A DNA stretch of 37,619 nt from Solirubrobacterales bacterium (GTDB lineage Bacteria > Actinomycetota > Thermoleophilia > Solirubrobacterales > 70-9). The notes under the pieces were generated by a model. It saw only the letters and a list, made by a program, of their open reading frames with translations. It was not told the DNA's origin and searched no databases. Shown piece after piece: positions 29,533-36,974 of the stretch. Location: assembly GCA_025964255.1 (NCBI GenBank), contig JAOPZF010000247.1, positions 1 through 37,619 on the forward strand. The letters run 5' to 3'. The translations under genes and the position numbers were made by a program. Every line of letters starts with the position of its first letter. Position 1 is the first letter of the stretch.

Positions 29533-30711
29533 TTGCCGGAGACGTTGAGCGCCTGCATAATCGCCCGCGACGAGGAGCAGCGCCTGCCTGCCTGCCTCGC
29601 CAGCCTCGCCTTCTGCGACGAGATCGTCGTCGTCGACAGCGGGTCGCGCGACCGTACCCGTGAGGTCGCCCGGGCCGCGGGCGCCAAGCTTTTTGAGAAC
29701 CCCTGGCCGGGCTTCGCGATCCAGCGCAACTTCGCGATCGACCGAGCGGGCGGCGACTGGGTGCTCGAGATCGACGCCGACGAGCGGGTGACGCCGCAGC
29801 TCGGTGAGGAAATCCGCGCCCTGGTCGACCGCGGGCCGGACGAGGACATGGCGGCGGTACCGATCCGCCACAAATTCCTCGGCGGCCCGCTCGGTCCTTC
29901 TGCCCGCTACCCCGGCTACCGCCACCGCCTCTTCCGCCGCGCACACTTCCGCCACGACGAGAGCCGCACCGTCCACGAGGGTCTCTGGCCCGATGGTCCG
30001 ACGATCGCCCTGGCAGGCGACCTCGACCACCTCCTCGCCTCAGATTGGGCCGAGGCGTGGGCCGACTGCGTCGCCTACGCGCGGCTCGAAAGCACCCAGC
30101 GGCCGCGCCCGTCGGCGCGCGCGGCGGCGATCGGGGTCCTGGTCCGGCCGCTGGTCAAATTCCTCTACCGCGCCTTCCTTCTCGGCGGCGTCCGCGACGG
30201 CGGCCGCGGGCTCGCCAAGGTCGGGCTCGACTGCGCCGCCGACTCGGGAGCGCAGCTGTTGGCGATCCGGCGCGGGCGCCCCGCCGGAGCCGGCACCGCC
30301 TTCGGTCAGGAGGCACCGCGCCTCGGACCGGTGCGGATCGTCGGCGTCTCCACCTCGGCCCGCGGCGCCGCGCGACTGGAGCCATGGCTCCGCGCGGCCG
30401 CGACGGCAGGCGCCGACGTCTCGCTGATCTCCCGCGATCCGGTCCCGGGGCTGAGCGGACCGCGCCTCGACGGCACCGGTCCCGGCGCCTTCGCCCGCGC
30501 CCTCGACGCCGCCGACCAGCTGCGCCCGGTCGACGCGATCCTTCCCGCCGGACGGCGCGAGCGGGCCTGGCTGAAGCTGGCTCCGGGCGCGCTCCGCGGC
30601 CGCATCCCGCCGCTCCACCCCGGCAGCGACCCGGCCAGGATGACCGCCACGCTGCAAGAGTCAAGGGACCCTGGTGGTGAAGCCGATTCGGGGACTATGC
30701 TCGGCGACTGA
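29533..30711 (+). CDS. GT2-family glycosyltransferase (WaaE/KdtX-like) with unusual C-terminal extension
   Basis: A 392-residue protein from the TTG at 29533. The N-terminal 250 residues are a GT2 (GT-A) domain: SACIIARDEEQRLPACL, EIVVVDSGSRDRTREVARAAGA, GDWVLEIDADERV with the DxD-type metal site (DADE), and RTVHEGLWPDG. Family members such as WaaE/KdtX transfer glucose to lipid A core in Gram-negative bacteria; here a lipid-linked repeat is the likelier acceptor. A hydrophobic stretch (VLVRPLVKFLYRAFLLGG) may touch the membrane. The last 130 residues (GPVRIVGVSTSARGAARLEP to the end) do not match GT2 and look like a partial Rossmann or GT-B fold; function unknown. A TATGCT hexamer near the gene end probably serves the next gene. 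Confidence 0.85.
   Translation: MPETLSACIIARDEEQRLPACLASLAFCDEIVVVDSGSRDRTREVARAAGAKLFENPWPGFAIQRNFAIDRAGGDWVLEIDADERVTPQLGEEIRALVDRGPDEDMAAVPIRHKFLGGPLGPSARYPGYRHRLFRRAHFRHDESRTVHEGLWPDGPTIALAGDLDHLLASDWAEAWADCVAYARLESTQRPRPSARAAAIGVLVRPLVKFLYRAFLLGGVRDGGRGLAKVGLDCAADSGAQLLAIRRGRPAGAGTAFGQEAPRLGPVRIVGVSTSARGAARLEPWLRAAATAGADVSLISRDPVPGLSGPRLDGTGPGAFARALDAADQLRPVDAILPAGRRERAWLKLAPGALRGRIPPLHPGSDPARMTATLQESRDPGGEADSGTMLGD
30696..30701 (+). promoter_or_regulatory. candidate -10 for the Wzc-type kinase gene
   Basis: TATGCT lies inside the GT2 gene end. Transcription would start near 30708 and give a leader of about 70 nt whose first bases form the hairpin at 30709-30746. No -35 is evident. Confidence 0.35.
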
Positions 30712-30746
30712 GTCGGGCTTTCTGTACGGGGACGTACCAGGACTCA
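30709..30746 (+). promoter_or_regulatory. structured 5' leader of the Wzc-type kinase gene
   Basis: TGAGTC (30709-30714, over the GT2 stop) pairs with GACTCA (30741-30746). Inside, CTGTACG (30722-30728) pairs with CGTACCAG (30733-30740) with one bulged base and a GGGA loop. With the -10 at 30696 this hairpin would sit at the RNA 5' end and could stabilise or regulate the message. Confidence 0.4.
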
Positions 30747-30779
30747 AGAACCGGCGCCCAGCGCTCGATAGAAGGCGAA

Positions 30780-32318
30780 ATGGAACGAACCGACTTTTTC
30801 CGGCTGATCTGGGCAAGCAAGCTATGGCTGCTGATCTTCGCCATCGCCGCGGGTGCCGCCGCCTATGGCATCTCCTCGTCGAAATCCGACGTCTACGAAA
30901 GCAAGGCGCTGGGGCAGATCGTCTCCTCCGGCCAGGCCACGGGCGAAATCCTCAGCGAAGAACAGCTGCTTTCGCTGTCCAGCCTCTACGACGAGTTGGC
31001 GAAAACGAACACCGTCCTCGAAATCGCCCACGAAAACCCGGACGTCAAAGGCAAGGACTCCGAATTCGACGGCAGCGTCGCGGTCGAGCCGGAGGCAAAG
31101 GTCGGCGTGCTCGGCTTCGTCGCCGAAACGGGCGACCCGAAAACCTCGGCGTCCTTCGCCAACGCCTACGCCGACGGCTTCGTTCGTTACCTCGAAGAAC
31201 TGGAAGGCGAACAGCGCTCCGGGACGCTCGCGCCGCTGCTGGAAAAAGTCACCGAAGTCAGCGCCGAACTGGAAGAAGTGCCCGCCGAAAGCGCGCAGGC
31301 GACCGGCCTTCGGCTGGAGCTGGAAGCGCTGCAGAACCGGGTCGCCGGCGAAACCGCGAACCCCGGCGACACGATGCGCGTGATCGAGCGCGCGATTCCC
31401 GGCGACAGCCCGGTCTCGCCGCGGCCGAAACGTGACGCGATCCTCGCCTTCATCGGCGCCCTCGTCCTCGGCGCCCTGCTCATCTACCTCCGCGACCTCC
31501 TCTTCGACCGCTACCGCTCGCGCGATGAAGTGGCCAAAGACCTCGGCATCCCGCTGATCGGCGAGATCCCCTCGGCGCGAAGCGGGCCGAACTACGAGCC
31601 GTTCCGCAGCCTCCGCGCCGCGGTGGCGCTGCAGGTCGAGCGGGCAGAGCCGCCAGGCGTCAACAGCCCGAGCCTTACCGGGGGCGGGCGCAACGTGCTG
31701 ATCACCGGTGCCGAATCGGGCTGCGGCAAGAGCTTCATCACCGCCAACCTCTCGCGGGCGCTCGCGTCGGAGGGGCGCAAAGTGACGATCATCGACGCCG
31801 ACCTGCGCCGACCGACGCTGCACGAGGTCTTCGACGTGCCGCTGTCTCCCGGCCTCAGCGACCTGCTGGTCGGCAAAGGCGCGCCCGACATCCTCGGGGC
31901 CAGCCACGAGCTCGATGGCCTCGAGACCGGCAGCACCGGCGACCTCCGCCTGGTCACCGCCGGCAACCACACCGAGGAGGCGGTCGAGCGGCTGTCCTCC
32001 GAACGGATGGCGGCAATGGTCGAGCTGGCCGGCAACGAGAGCGACATGATCGTCTTCGACAGCCCGCCGACGCTGGCGGTCGTCGATGCGGTCGTCCTCG
32101 CCCGTTACGCCACCGGGGTGATCTTCGTGGTCGACTCGCGGCGGACCAAGCGGCGCGACGCGCGGCGCTCGATCGAGGCGCTGCGTTCGATGGGCGTGCC
32201 GCTGCTCGGCTTCGTCTTCAACCGTTCGAGCAGCAAGGTGAGCCGCTACGACGCCTACCGGCCGAACGATCCGCGGATCTCCGCGTCGCCCGGCGCCGCC
32301 AAGGAGACGCGAAGCTGA
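30780..32318 (+). CDS. Wzc-type polysaccharide co-polymerase and tyrosine autokinase (BY-kinase)
   Basis: A 512-residue protein. A membrane helix (KLWLLIFAIAAGAAAYGI, about 15-32) opens an extracytoplasmic Wzz-type chain-length domain with coiled-coil character (SAELEEVPAESAQ). A second helix (DAILAFIGALVLGALLIYL, about 220-238) leads to the cytoplasmic BY-kinase domain: Walker A GAESGCGKS with Lys317, Walker A' VTIIDADLRRP and Walker B MIVFDSPPT. The C-terminal Tyr cluster is poor (SRYDAYRPND). It controls polymer length and export through tyrosine phosphorylation cycles. Glutamate codons are 21 GAA to 5 GAG outside and 3 GAA to 15 GAG inside. AAGG lies about 7 nt before the ATG. The next gene overlaps the stop. 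Confidence 0.93.
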   Translation: MERTDFFRLIWASKLWLLIFAIAAGAAAYGISSSKSDVYESKALGQIVSSGQATGEILSEEQLLSLSSLYDELAKTNTVLEIAHENPDVKGKDSEFDGSVAVEPEAKVGVLGFVAETGDPKTSASFANAYADGFVRYLEELEGEQRSGTLAPLLEKVTEVSAELEEVPAESAQATGLRLELEALQNRVAGETANPGDTMRVIERAIPGDSPVSPRPKRDAILAFIGALVLGALLIYLRDLLFDRYRSRDEVAKDLGIPLIGEIPSARSGPNYEPFRSLRAAVALQVERAEPPGVNSPSLTGGGRNVLITGAESGCGKSFITANLSRALASEGRKVTIIDADLRRPTLHEVFDVPLSPGLSDLLVGKGAPDILGASHELDGLETGSTGDLRLVTAGNHTEEAVERLSSERMAAMVELAGNESDMIVFDSPPTLAVVDAVVLARYATGVIFVVDSRRTKRRDARRSIEALRSMGVPLLGFVFNRSSSKVSRYDAYRPNDPRISASPGAAKETRS

Positions 32319-33793
32319 ACCGGCACGCCCTCGCTGCGCCTGACCTCGGCGCGGCGGCCGGGGCCGCGCTGGCCGGGTTGGCGACCGGCCTGATCCTGAC
32401 GCTGGCGATCCACGTCGTCGGTCCGGTCGGGGCGATCGCCCCCGCGCTTGCCGTCGCCGGCCTGGTCCTGCTGCAGTACCCGGCCGCGGCGCTGGGCCTG
32501 TTGCTGGCGAGCGTCGTCCTCATCGACACCACCGACGTCGGCCTCCTCCCCGCCGAGCCGCGCTTCTACGAAACGATCGCGGGTGGCGTCACGATCCTCG
32601 ACGTACTCCTGATTGTCGGCCTCTTCGGGGTGCTGATCCGGTCCCGGAGGGAGCTCAGTCGGCCGGTCTGGCCGACCCCCTTCGCGGTGCCGTTGACGAT
32701 CCTCGGTCTCGCCCTGATCTGCGGCATGGCCGACGCCCACTGGGCGCGGCCGATGGTCGACACCAAAGAACTGCTCCACCGCGCCTCCTACGTCGCCTAC
32801 ATCATCGTCGTCCCGATCCTCACCGTGAACGTCCTCCGCAGCACCAAGGCGCTGCGGAGCTTCGCCGTCGCGGCGGCCGCCCTCGCCGCCTGGAAGGGGA
32901 TCTCGGGCACCTACGCGGCGCTCGCCGGGGTCGGCGCGATCGTCGAAGGCCAGACGGTCAGCTACCTCGAGCCACTCTCCAACCTGCTGATGCTGGCCTT
33001 CATCCTCGGCGTCGCGATCGCCCTCGTGCGCAAGCAGACCCTCCCCTTCTGGATGCTGGCTACGGTGCCATTCGACGTCCTCGCGCTCGCCCTCTCCTAT
33101 CGCCGCTCGTTCTGGATCGGCGCCGTCCTCGCCTTGCTCGTCGTGCTGATCCTGGCGAGTCGCCGACGCGGTCGCGCGGTGCTGGCGATCGGCGGCGTCG
33201 CGATCGCCCTCGCCCTGGTCGCGACCTTCAGCTTCGGCGGCACCGGTAGCGGCACCTCGAGCCCACTGGTCGAACGGGCGAGCTCGCTATCGCCCGGCGG
33301 CGTCGACTCCAACCGCGGGGACCGCTACCGCACGGATGAGCGCAAGAACGTGATCGCCAACCTGCACGAACACCCGCTCACCGGGCTGGGCCTCGGAGTG
33401 CCCTGGCGGATCCACTACCCGACCGCGGAAGCGCTCGACCGCAGATACACCCACCTCGCGGTGCTCGCCTACTGGCTGGAGATGGGACCGCTGGGGGTGA
33501 TCGCCTACATCGCCCTCTTCGGCAGCTTCCTCTGGGTGTCCTTCGACGTCTTCCGACGCCACCTCGACCCGGTTGTGAAGATCGTCTCGCTGGCCATCTT
33601 CGGCGCGATCCTCGGCCTCATCGTGGTCGAACTGACCGCCACCTTCACCGGCGTCGACCCACGCGTCTCGATCATTCTCGGCGCCGCCCTCGGCTGGCTC
33701 TCGGTCGCCTGGAAGCAGCTGCCCGAGCGCCACCAGAGGGACGCTCCGTCGCCGGTCCTCGCCCGCACGGCGGCCCTGCGCGTGCCCTCCTAG
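32315..33793 (+). CDS. Wzy/O-antigen-ligase-like polymerase, probable CTG start
   Basis: A 492-residue membrane protein with about 12 helices. The loop with NRGDRYRTDERKNVIANLHEHPLTGLGLGVPWRIHYP (about 328-365) and YTHLAVLAYWLEMGPLGVIAY is the O-antigen ligase signature region. It is the main polymerase candidate, next to the Wzc-type kinase. No ATG, GTG or TTG exists in frame before the first helix; TTG 32378 would cut that helix in half and lacks a Shine-Dalgarno. The CTG at 32315 has AAGGAG (32301-32306) with 8-nt spacing and overlaps the previous stop (CTGA), so it is the best start, though CTG is rare. The end overlaps the convergent glycosyltransferase by 4 bp. Confidence 0.87.
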   Translation: MNRHALAAPDLGAAAGAALAGLATGLILTLAIHVVGPVGAIAPALAVAGLVLLQYPAAALGLLLASVVLIDTTDVGLLPAEPRFYETIAGGVTILDVLLIVGLFGVLIRSRRELSRPVWPTPFAVPLTILGLALICGMADAHWARPMVDTKELLHRASYVAYIIVVPILTVNVLRSTKALRSFAVAAAALAAWKGISGTYAALAGVGAIVEGQTVSYLEPLSNLLMLAFILGVAIALVRKQTLPFWMLATVPFDVLALALSYRRSFWIGAVLALLVVLILASRRRGRAVLAIGGVAIALALVATFSFGGTGSGTSSPLVERASSLSPGGVDSNRGDRYRTDERKNVIANLHEHPLTGLGLGVPWRIHYPTAEALDRRYTHLAVLAYWLEMGPLGVIAYIALFGSFLWVSFDVFRRHLDPVVKIVSLAIFGAILGLIVVELTATFTGVDPRVSIILGAALGWLSVAWKQLPERHQRDAPSPVLARTAALRVPS

Positions 33794-34965
33794 GGACGCG
33801 GGCGCGGCGCCTCCGGGAGCGCCGCCTCGATCTCGGCGATCCGCGACTGCCAGGAGTGGCCCAGAGCCCGCTCGGAGCGGGCGCGGCGCCGCTCGGGGGT
33901 GTCGCTCGCCAGCTCGCGCTCGATCGTCGCGATCGCCGCGCCGGCATCGGTCACGATCTCCACGTCCTCGACCCCGGTGAGCGCGGGCAGCGGCGTCGCG
34001 ATCACCGGCAGCCCCGCGGCGAGGTACTCGTAGACCTTCATCGGGAAGACGCTGCGGGTGAGGTCGTTGACCCCGTAGGGGATCAGGCCGACATCGGCGG
34101 CGGCGAGGACGGCGGGCAGGCCTTCCGGCCGGCGGGCGCCGAGCAGGTGGATGTTGGGCGCCGCTTCGAGCGACGCCAGGTCGGTGCCGGGGTCGCCCGC
34201 GCCGCGCGGGCCGATCAACGCGATCGACCAGTCCGGGCGCCGCGCCGCCAGTTCCGCGAGCAGGTCGAGGTCGAGCTTGGTGGCGACGATCGCGCCGTGG
34301 AAGACGAGGCACGGGTGGGGCAGCGCCGCCGCTGCCGGGTCAGGGTCGATCCCCTCGAGCGCGGTGGCGAAGAGGTCCGTGTCGGCGACGTTGGGCGCGT
34401 ACAGCACGTGCTCGGAGAGCGTCCGCATGCGCTCCGCGAGTGCCGGGGCGCTGGCCAGGACGAGATCGGCGCGGGCGGCGAAGCGCCGCTCGGCGGCGCG
34501 GAAGCCCTCGGCGTCGACGCCTTTCTGCGCGGCGACGTCGTCGACGCAGTGATAGACGACCAGTGAGGGCCGGAGCGGCTCGATCAGCGCCTCGGCCTGC
34601 GGCACGTAGGCCCAGAGGATCGGCGCGTCCATGCCGAGCTTTCGCGCGGCCCGAGTGACCTGGGTCCGCAGCAACCACCGGTTCAGCCTGCGGACCGACT
34701 CATGGCCATGAAACGGCAGGACCAGCGGCGAGAGCACGCTGACCCCGTCGATCTCACGCACCCCGCGCAGGCCGGTCAGGAGCCGGCGCCAGATCCGTCG
34801 CAGGTCGCGCCCGGCGATCTGCGGTCGGCGTAGGCCGAGCGACTCGACGAAGAGGACCCGGTTCTCACTCGCGAGCCGGCCCATCAGGTGATGCTGGTTG
34901 ACCGGCAGTTCGGTCTGCCAGTCGGCCGAGCCGATGCAGACGATGTCTCTGCCGCGCAGCCGCAC
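33790..34965 (-). CDS. GT4/GT1-type glycosyltransferase
   Basis: A 391-residue GT-B protein from the GTG at 34965. The N-terminus DIVCIGSADWQTELPVNQHHLMGRLASENRVLFVESLGLRRP is typical of a group found in exopolysaccharide clusters. The middle YHCVDDVAAQKGVD and the C-terminal NDLTRSVFPMKVYEYLAAGLPVIATPLPAL complete the fold; the Glu in VYEYLAAG is retained. The frame is open to 35304, but a longer form would overlap the divergent deacetylase gene and has no homology-like residues. A TAGGGT hexamer ends 7 nt before the GTG, supporting the start. Confidence 0.88.
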   Translation of the reverse strand: MRLRGRDIVCIGSADWQTELPVNQHHLMGRLASENRVLFVESLGLRRPQIAGRDLRRIWRRLLTGLRGVREIDGVSVLSPLVLPFHGHESVRRLNRWLLRTQVTRAARKLGMDAPILWAYVPQAEALIEPLRPSLVVYHCVDDVAAQKGVDAEGFRAAERRFAARADLVLASAPALAERMRTLSEHVLYAPNVADTDLFATALEGIDPDPAAAALPHPCLVFHGAIVATKLDLDLLAELAARRPDWSIALIGPRGAGDPGTDLASLEAAPNIHLLGARRPEGLPAVLAAADVGLIPYGVNDLTRSVFPMKVYEYLAAGLPVIATPLPALTGVEDVEIVTDAGAAIATIERELASDTPERRRARSERALGHSWQSRIAEIEAALPEAPRPRP

Positions 34966-34972
34966 CGGGGGA

Positions 34973-34978
34973 ACCCTA
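34973..34978 (-). promoter_or_regulatory. -10 element of the glycosyltransferase gene at 34965, leaderless type
   Basis: On the minus strand TAGGGT is followed by 7 nt and the GTG at 34965. A plus-strand GATCAT (34998-35003) lies 8 nt before the divergent ATG at 35012 and may be its -10. Confidence 0.45.
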
Positions 34979-35011
34979 CTGCCGCCGTCCGGTCCGCGAT
35001 CATGCCCGACG

Positions 35012-36007
35012 ATGGGCCTCGACGCGCGCAGGAGCGAAGCTCTGCTGCTCTGGGACGGCGGCGGGTCTCCCGGCGGCGATGGCTCCGCATGGCCGTTCAG
35101 CGACCCGCGCCTGCCTTCGCCGCCGGCCCGCCTCCTGCAGTGGTTCGAAGCGCGCCGCGGCCGACTCGGCTGGGAGGACGCGATCGCCGCACCGTTGCTC
35201 GAGGCCCGCGCCGCCGCGCTCGGCGACGCCGCGCCCGGTCCGCCGCGCGTCCTCGTCCGCGTCGACGAGTTCCCCCATGCCCGCTCCTTCGACGATGCCG
35301 GCAAATTCGGCCACGACGCCTACATGCGCTTCCACGGGGTCCTCGCCGAAGCGGGGGTCCCCTACCTGCTGGCGGTCTCGCCGCGGGTCTCCGCCGACTA
35401 CCTCGACCCGGCGGTCGAACGTGACCGCCCGCTGAGTGCCGGGGAGGAAGCGCGGCTCGCCGAGCTCCGCGACGACCCGCTCGTCACCTTCGCCCTACAC
35501 GGCCTCAACCACCGTACGCGGCACGCCTCGCCACGCCGGCGCTCGGAGTTCACCGGGCTCTCCCCCGCCGACGCCGCGGCGCGGATCGACGGCGCGGTCG
35601 AGACCCTGCGCGGGCTCGGCATCGAGGTGCCGGCCTTCGTCCCCCCCTTCAACCGCTTCGGCGCGGACCAGTACGCGCTCCTCGCCGAGCGCTTCGAGAT
35701 CGTCTGCTCGGGTCCCGAGACGATCCGCCTGCTCGGCTTCCAGCCGACGCCGATGTTCTGGGGCGAGGCGCTCTACCTGCCCTCATACGCTCCGCTCTAC
35801 GAGAAGGCGGCGAAGGCGTTGCCCGAGGTCGAACGCTTGCGCGACGAGCGGGCCGCCCTCTGGGCGCCGCTCACCCTGCACTGGGGCTGGGAGCTGGAGG
35901 ACGACTTCGCCGGCCTGCGCCGGCTCTGCGCCGTCCTCGCCGACGGCCTGGCAGTCGACTGGCAGGATCTCCGCGAGGCCATCGCGGAGATCCGCCGGGT
36001 CGACTGA
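35012..36007 (+). CDS. DUF2334-type polysaccharide deacetylase-like protein
   Basis: A 331-residue protein with no signal peptide or membrane segment. LVRVDEFPHAR (early Asp and His), TFALHGLNHRTRHAS (metal-binding His pair) and AFVPPFNRFGADQYALL are the family hallmarks of a divergent NodB-like deacetylase fold. It would remove acetyl groups from a sugar or glycan, probably in the cytoplasm on an intermediate. The ATG at 35012 was preferred over 34898, which would run into the divergent glycosyltransferase gene. It ends the polysaccharide locus. Its substrate is unknown. Confidence 0.82.
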   Translation: MGLDARRSEALLLWDGGGSPGGDGSAWPFSDPRLPSPPARLLQWFEARRGRLGWEDAIAAPLLEARAAALGDAAPGPPRVLVRVDEFPHARSFDDAGKFGHDAYMRFHGVLAEAGVPYLLAVSPRVSADYLDPAVERDRPLSAGEEARLAELRDDPLVTFALHGLNHRTRHASPRRRSEFTGLSPADAAARIDGAVETLRGLGIEVPAFVPPFNRFGADQYALLAERFEIVCSGPETIRLLGFQPTPMFWGEALYLPSYAPLYEKAAKALPEVERLRDERAALWAPLTLHWGWELEDDFAGLRRLCAVLADGLAVDWQDLREAIAEIRRVD

Positions 36008-36017
36008 AGCCCTGCGC

Positions 36018-36539
36018 CTACTGCTCGGCCGGGTTCTTGCGCGGCACCAGCACCAGCCGCTTGAACTCGGCGACCAGGACGCCGTCCTGGTTCAGGACCC
36101 GGGTGTGGACCTTGACCGTGCCGCGGTCGCCTTTCGAGCGCGACTCTTTGACTTCCAGCACCTCGGTCTCGCAGAAGAGCGTGTCGCCGTGGAAGACCGG
36201 GTTCGGGTGGCTCAGTTCCTCGGTGGCGAGGTTGGCGATCGCCTTGCCGGAGACGTCGGAGACCGACATGCCGAGCGCGAGCGAGTAGACCAGCGGCCCG
36301 ACCACGACGTTTTTTCCCTGCTGTGAACCGGCCGCGTACACGTCGTTGATGTGTAGCGGATGGTGGTTCATCGTGATCAGGCAGAACAGATGGTCGTCTG
36401 ACTCCGTCACCGTCTTCGCCGGCCAGTGCTTGTAGATCGCGCCGACCTTGAACTCCTCGAGGTAGCGGCCATAGGTGTGCGCACCCGATGCCTCGCGCTC
36501 TGCCTGGTCGGTCGTGAACTCGGTCGTTTGCTCGCTCAC
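36018..36539 (-). CDS. MaoC-family (hotdog) enoyl-CoA hydratase, possible mesaconyl-CoA hydratase
   Basis: A 173-residue single-hotdog protein. The segment HLFCLITMNHHPLHINDVYAAGSQ carries the MaoC active-site motif, and ATEELSHPNPVFHGDTLFCETEVLEVKESRS is the typical C-terminal half. Such enzymes hydrate enoyl-CoA; close relatives in actinobacteria act on mesaconyl-CoA in the ethylmalonyl-CoA pathway. An acyl-CoA dehydrogenase gene lies upstream on the same strand, and a MeaA-type mutase elsewhere in the window, which favours that role without proving it. The GTG is preceded by AGGAGG with an 11-nt spacer, slightly long. It may instead serve fatty-acid or amino-acid catabolism. Confidence 0.85.
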   Translation of the reverse strand: MSEQTTEFTTDQAEREASGAHTYGRYLEEFKVGAIYKHWPAKTVTESDDHLFCLITMNHHPLHINDVYAAGSQQGKNVVVGPLVYSLALGMSVSDVSGKAIANLATEELSHPNPVFHGDTLFCETEVLEVKESRSKGDRGTVKVHTRVLNQDGVLVAEFKRLVLVPRKNPAEQ

Positions 36540-36595
36540 AGCTGGGGATGCCTCCTCGTAGGTTTTGCGGCGCGTGATGCTAGCGCCGGGGGTGC

Positions 36596-36958
36596 TCAGT
36601 GCACTTTGCGCAGGCGGGCGCGCTGCTCCTGTTTTTCGACCACCTGGGTCACCAGCTTGACCACGTTGGAGTCGCCACTCGCCTTGATGTGACCGGTCTC
36701 GGCGGCCCGCCGGTAGCTGGAGATCGTGCCTTTCTCGGCCAGCTGGTTGAACTGCGGGCGGTCGATTTCGATCAGCACCCGCTCGTCCTGAGCGAGGTCC
36801 TTACTGATCTTCGGGCCCGGCAGCTCAACCCGGTATAGCTGGATGTCGTGTTTGGCGCGCAGCTGCAGTCCGAAGACCAGCTTCAGTTTGGCCAGGGCCG
36901 GAACTTCGGCCTGGAAGCGCTCGACCGCGGTGCGGATCAGATCCGGCGTCGATGCCAT
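36596..36958 (-). CDS. small protein of unknown function between acyl-CoA dehydrogenase and MaoC genes
   Basis: A 120-residue soluble protein, basic at both ends, with LIRTAVERFQAEVPALAKL, IEIDRPQFNQLAEKGTISSYRRAAE and a helical end (KLVTQVVEKQEQRARLRK). The middle weakly recalls SCP2-like lipid-binding folds, but I cannot assign it. Its ATG lies 16 bp after the acyl-CoA dehydrogenase stop and its stop 56 bp before the MaoC start, so the three genes probably form one operon concerned with acyl-CoA metabolism. Confidence 0.75.
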   Translation of the reverse strand: MASTPDLIRTAVERFQAEVPALAKLKLVFGLQLRAKHDIQLYRVELPGPKISKDLAQDERVLIEIDRPQFNQLAEKGTISSYRRAAETGHIKASGDSNVVKLVTQVVEKQEQRARLRKVH

Positions 36959-36974
36959 CAGCGCGCCGACCTCA

